Positions 5,572 through 8,054 of a DNA stretch of 8,054 nucleotides are shown here, one piece after another. How positions within the stretch are numbered: position 1 is the stretch's first letter; each line of letters opens with the position of its first letter. Position numbers and translations under genes: made by a program. Source of the stretch: Verrucomicrobiota bacterium (lineage in GTDB: Bacteria; Verrucomicrobiota; Verrucomicrobiia; Limisphaerales; AV2); contig QHOP01000411.1 of NCBI GenBank assembly GCA_003219345.1, forward strand, positions 1 through 8,054. Direction: 5' to 3'. The notes beneath the pieces were generated by a model that was given only the letters and a program-made list of their open reading frames with translations, was not told where the DNA came from and did not search any database.

Positions 5572-6519
5572 TCAGGAAACCAGCCAGCTCAGAATGGACT
5601 TTTGCGCGTGGAGACGGTTTTCCGCCTGGTCGAAAATGGTCTGCGCATTCGCCTCAAAAGTATCCTCGTCGATCTCCTTGCCGCGATAAGCCGGCAGGCA
5701 GTGCATGATCAGCGCATTCGGTTTCGCCAGTTTCACCAATGCCCGATTGATTTGATAACCGCTTAACGCTTTGATGCGCTCGGCGGCTTCCGCTTCCTTG
5801 CCCATCGAAACCCAGACGTCGGTATAGAGCAGGTCGGCGCCCGTCGCCGCCTTGCGCAAATCGTCTGTGACGACAATTCTGCCATTGGAACGATGCGACC
5901 CCCCTTCCAGCAAACAGGGTCTGTCAGTGGCTTTTGTAACTCGATCGAACCATTCTCTTGATGGTTGGTAATGCTCCGGGGCGGCAATCCGAAGTTCGAA
6001 TTCGAGTTTCGCTGCCGCAAACATCCACGAAATCGGCATGTTGCACGCGCCGTCTCCGATAAATGTTACGACCTTGCTCTGAATCGGCCCGCGCTTTTCC
6101 TGAAACGTAAAAATATCTGACAACACCTGGCACGGATGCTCGTCGTCCGTGAGCGCGTTCACGGTCGGCACGCCGGAGTATTGGGCGAATTCCTCCACGT
6201 CGCGCTGCGCGTAGGTGCGGATGACCGCGCCGTGAATCATCCGGCCCAGCACGCGGGCGGTGTCTTTGATTGGCTCGCCGCGGCCAATCTGAATATCGTT
6301 TGCGGTGAGAAACAGCACTTGGCCGCCCAGCTCGCGGATGCCGACCTCGAAGGACACGCGTGTCCGTGTGGACGACTTGTTGAAAATGAGCGCCCAGGTC
6401 TGTCCGGCCAGCGGCAGTTTGCCGTGACGATTACGCTCTTTTTTGAAGACGACGGCATCCGCCAGGATTCGCTCCATGTCCGACCGCGCCAGTTTTTCCA
6501 GAGACAGCAGATGTTTCAT
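5572..6519 (-). CDS. argF: Ornithine carbamoyltransferase
   Basis: It converts ornithine and carbamoyl phosphate to citrulline, the sixth step of arginine synthesis, in the cytoplasm. The protein has 315 residues (family about 305-335). Carbamoyl-phosphate contacts are seen in SSTRTR (49-54), in the region around HGAVIRTY (96-103), and in HPCQ (128-131). The ornithine-binding parts are DVWVSMG (234-240) and the HCLP motif (273-276) with its catalytic Cys. The loop between AAPEHYQPSREWF and RIVVTDDL (about 198-212, bases 5884-5928) seems about 10 residues longer than in E. coli ArgF and is Gly/Ser/Arg-rich. The start at 6519 is five bases after the argD stop, so the two genes are almost certainly co-transcribed; the ribosome-binding site is weak, which fits translational coupling. 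No ArgR box could be identified. Confidence 0.95.
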   Translation of the reverse strand: MKHLLSLEKLARSDMERILADAVVFKKERNRHGKLPLAGQTWALIFNKSSTRTRVSFEVGIRELGGQVLFLTANDIQIGRGEPIKDTARVLGRMIHGAVIRTYAQRDVEEFAQYSGVPTVNALTDDEHPCQVLSDIFTFQEKRGPIQSKVVTFIGDGACNMPISWMFAAAKLEFELRIAAPEHYQPSREWFDRVTKATDRPCLLEGGSHRSNGRIVVTDDLRKAATGADLLYTDVWVSMGKEAEAAERIKALSGYQINRALVKLAKPNALIMHCLPAYRGKEIDEDTFEANAQTIFDQAENRLHAQKSILSWLVS

Positions 6520-6524
6520 AAAGC

Positions 6525-7820
6525 TTAGCCCAGTTTCGCCACAACCGATTCTATAATTTTTATCCCCTCCTCCGCTTCGCTCCGCCGCAGATTCAGCGCC
6601 GGCAGCAGGCGAATCACCGTAGTGCCGGACGGTATCGTGAGCAATCCGGCGTCGTGCAACCGGTTTACGAATTGGATCGAGGGCGCCTCGCCATGGTTCG
6701 CGAACGCTGGAATATCCGGCGCGAGTTCGAGGCCAAGCATGAGTCCAAGCCCGCGGACGGTTTTGAGGGCACTCGGGTATTTTTGTGACAAGGCGAGCAA
6801 TTTGGTCCTGAGGTGTTCGCCAACCGCGCGTGCGTTGTCCGCGAGGTCTTCACGCTGGATGACTTCGAGGACGCGCAACGCGACGGCACAGGCGAGCGGC
6901 GTGCCGCCAAAGGTGCTCGCGTGGGTGCCGGGTCCGAGCAAATCCGCATACGGCGCGCGCACCCAGAACGCGCCGATCGGAAAACCGCCACCAAGGGATT
7001 TCGCCATCGATACACCGTCGGGAAGAAAACGTTCCGCGTTCCGCGTTTCGTGTTCCGCGTTTTCCAGGATTCGCTGGAAGCTTTGAAATCGTCCCGTGCG
7101 AAAATATCCGTCCTGCACGCCATCGAGGAACAGCAAGAGCTTCTTCTCGTCGCACAACTGGCGCAAGCCGAGGAGATACTCCGGCCTGGCCGCAGTGATT
7201 CCGCCTTCGCCCTGGATGCCTTCGATGAGCACCGCAACGGTCGCGGGCGAAATCGCGGCACGCATGGCGTCGAGGTCGTTGTAAGGCACGTGGCGGAAGC
7301 CGGGCACAGCCGGTTCAAAGCCCTGCTTCGCCTTTTCCTGGCCCGTCGCCGCGATGCCCGCCAGCGTTCGGCCGTGAAACGAATTCAGCGCCGTGATGAT
7401 TTCGTAGCGGCCTTCGCCGTGGCCAAACTTGCGCGCCAGCTTGAACAATCCTTCATTGGCTTCCGCGCCGCTGTTGCAGAAAAAAACTTTGCCGGGCGCG
7501 AGCAGGTTGACGAGCGCTTCAGCCAGGCGTCCCTGCGGTTCTGTGTAATAAAGGTTCGAGACGTGGACGAGTTTGCCGGACTGTTCGACCAGCGCTTTGG
7601 TGATCTCCGGATGCGCGTGGCCGAGACAACAGACCGCGATGCCCGCGCCGAGGTCGAGGTAGCGCCGCCCCGCCACGTCGTAGAGATAACTGCCGGAGCC
7701 GTGGCTCAGGGCCAGCTCAAACCGCGCGTAGCTGGGAACGACATGCTTGTGGAACAACGCTTGAGTCGCAGCCATGTCGTTGCGGACGATGGCAGGAGGC
7801 GGAGGAACGATTTCTTTCAT
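6525..7820 (-). CDS. argD: Acetylornithine aminotransferase with an in-frame repeat insertion
   Basis: A PLP-dependent class III aminotransferase that makes N-acetylornithine from N-acetylglutamate semialdehyde, between ArgB/ArgC and the deacetylation step. The protein has 431 residues, somewhat above the usual 390-410. PLP contacts visible are FCNSGAEANE (114-123), FHGRT (148-152), Asp 233 in LFLDGVQ, and the Schiff-base Lys 274 in SMAKSLGGG; STFGGTPLAC follows. Two oddities are present. The usual DEVQCG motif reads DGVQDG here, keeping the essential Asp but losing Glu and Cys. Residues 253-264 (ENAEHETRNAER) are encoded by a 7-base repeat array and look like an insertion just before FLPDGVSMAK. 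The start at 7820 has no clear Shine-Dalgarno; Met 16 is an alternative. It is preceded by the argB gene and a repeat-filled 118-base spacer. Confidence 0.95.
   Translation of the reverse strand: MKEIVPPPPAIVRNDMAATQALFHKHVVPSYARFELALSHGSGSYLYDVAGRRYLDLGAGIAVCCLGHAHPEITKALVEQSGKLVHVSNLYYTEPQGRLAEALVNLLAPGKVFFCNSGAEANEGLFKLARKFGHGEGRYEIITALNSFHGRTLAGIAATGQEKAKQGFEPAVPGFRHVPYNDLDAMRAAISPATVAVLIEGIQGEGGITAARPEYLLGLRQLCDEKKLLLFLDGVQDGYFRTGRFQSFQRILENAEHETRNAERFLPDGVSMAKSLGGGFPIGAFWVRAPYADLLGPGTHASTFGGTPLACAVALRVLEVIQREDLADNARAVGEHLRTKLLALSQKYPSALKTVRGLGLMLGLELAPDIPAFANHGEAPSIQFVNRLHDAGLLTIPSGTTVIRLLPALNLRRSEAEEGIKIIESVVAKLG
7025..7064. repeat. Heptamer array translated in frame inside argD
   Basis: On the minus strand, about four near-identical 7-base units of consensus GGAACGC (for example GGAACAC, GAAACGC, GGAACGC) lie between GAAAACG and CGTTTTC, which are perfect 7-bp inverted ends. 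The 40-bp block encodes argD residues 253-265. Other ArgD proteins, as I recall them, have a short variable loop here between FQRIL and FLPDG, so a repeat has probably been inserted or expanded without breaking the frame. Confidence 0.65.
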
Positions 7821-7826
7821 GGTTCA

Positions 7827-7929
7827 GAACATCAAACATCGAACATCGAACGCTGAACATCGAACCAAGCAGCCGGGCACAACGCGCTCCGTTCCACGTT
7901 GGACGTTCGCGGTTGGATGTTGGCGGTTC
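7827..7929. repeat. 103-bp inverted pair of heptamer arrays between argB and argD
   Basis: Two arms of exactly 40 bases each (7827-7866 and 7890-7929) are separated by 23 bases. The left arm, read on the plus strand, is five 7-base units of consensus GAACATC plus GAACC. The right arm, read on the minus strand, is GAACCGC, CAACATC, CAACCGC, GAACGTC, CAACGTG, then GAACG. Placed as an inverted repeat the heptamers align in register and match at 28 of 40 positions by my count. The element fills nearly all of the argB-argD spacer. No protein or promoter is evident in it. Confidence 0.75.
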
Positions 7930-7938
7930 ATCGCTGGT

Positions 7939-8054
7939 TCACAGCACGACCTCTGTCCCGACGCCTGCGTCGGTGAAAATCTCCAGCAAAGTGGAATGGT
8001 CCAGCCGGCCATCCACAAACGACACTTTGTCCACGCCGGCCTTGAGCGCGGCCA
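7939..8054 (-). CDS. argB: Acetylglutamate kinase, C-terminal end (rest outside window)
   Basis: Reading the minus strand from the window edge gives 37 residues that end at a TGA at 7939-7941: AALKAGVDKVSFVDGR, then LDHSTLLEIFTDAGVGTEVVL. This is the typical C-terminus of acetylglutamate kinase (the pattern is ALKAGV-K-HFIDGR-HS-LLEIFTD-GIGTEI). The enzyme phosphorylates N-acetylglutamate in the second step of arginine synthesis. Only the end is visible, so full integrity cannot be judged. It lies upstream of argD on the same strand with a 118-base spacer, fitting an argB-argD-argF unit. Confidence 0.9.
   Translation of the reverse strand, partial: AALKAGVDKVSFVDGRLDHSTLLEIFTDAGVGTEVVL

Noticed and set aside
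6813..7856. A 347-codon plus-strand open frame opposite argD
   Set aside because: It is antisense to a clearly recognisable argD, has an Arg/Ala/Glu-rich composition typical of shadow frames in GC-rich DNA, and reads through the repeat region.
7827..7929. CRISPR array
   Set aside because: The repeat unit is 7 bases with no unique spacers, and there are no cas genes.
7824..8018. A 64-codon minus-strand frame across the argB end and the repeat
   Set aside because: It is out of frame with the clear ArgB C-terminus, and its tail is just the heptamer repeat translated (FDVRCLMF-like).

Overview
The window looks like chromosomal DNA of a GC-rich bacterium, most likely a member of the Verrucomicrobiota near Pedosphaera/Limisphaerales. 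The reasons are the pseudopilin with an AFTLVE leader and an H-X9-DG motif, the ArgD and dGTPase sequences as I remember that group, and short dispersed repeats between genes. This placement comes from recalled family resemblance, not from a search. Every gene is housekeeping or conserved hypothetical. There is no phage, transposase, CRISPR or RNA gene.

Layout. Plus strand, 1-2017: the end of a Bcp-type peroxiredoxin; a 308-base gap holding four 17-bp palindromes in two pairs; a single-span membrane-anchored protein of unknown function, whose ribosome-binding region can fold into an 8-bp hairpin; and an exported thioredoxin-fold protein with an unusual GCPYC active site. Minus strand, 2041-4389: a dGTPase gene broken by an internal deletion plus frameshift, with ispH upstream of it on the same strand. 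At 4390-4692 is a divergent intergenic region. Plus strand, 4693-5547: a type II pseudopilin-like protein. Minus strand, 5572-8054: an arginine biosynthesis run in the transcription order argB (C-terminal end only), argD, argF.

How the genes work together. argB, argD and argF supply three steps of ornithine and citrulline synthesis and are probably co-transcribed. IspH makes the isoprenoid precursors. The dGTPase would act in dNTP balance but looks inactive as written. The peroxiredoxin and the thioredoxin-fold protein share redox chemistry but nothing links them directly.

The most unusual signal is a family of 7-base-period repeats at three places: a 103-bp inverted pair of heptamer arrays between argB and argD, a 40-bp array translated in frame inside argD, and a short array between ispH and the dGTPase gene. 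They resemble in principle the heptameric STRR repeats of cyanobacteria. Together with the palindrome pairs at 396-520, they suggest a genome colonised by small repeats that can enter spacers and even coding sequence.
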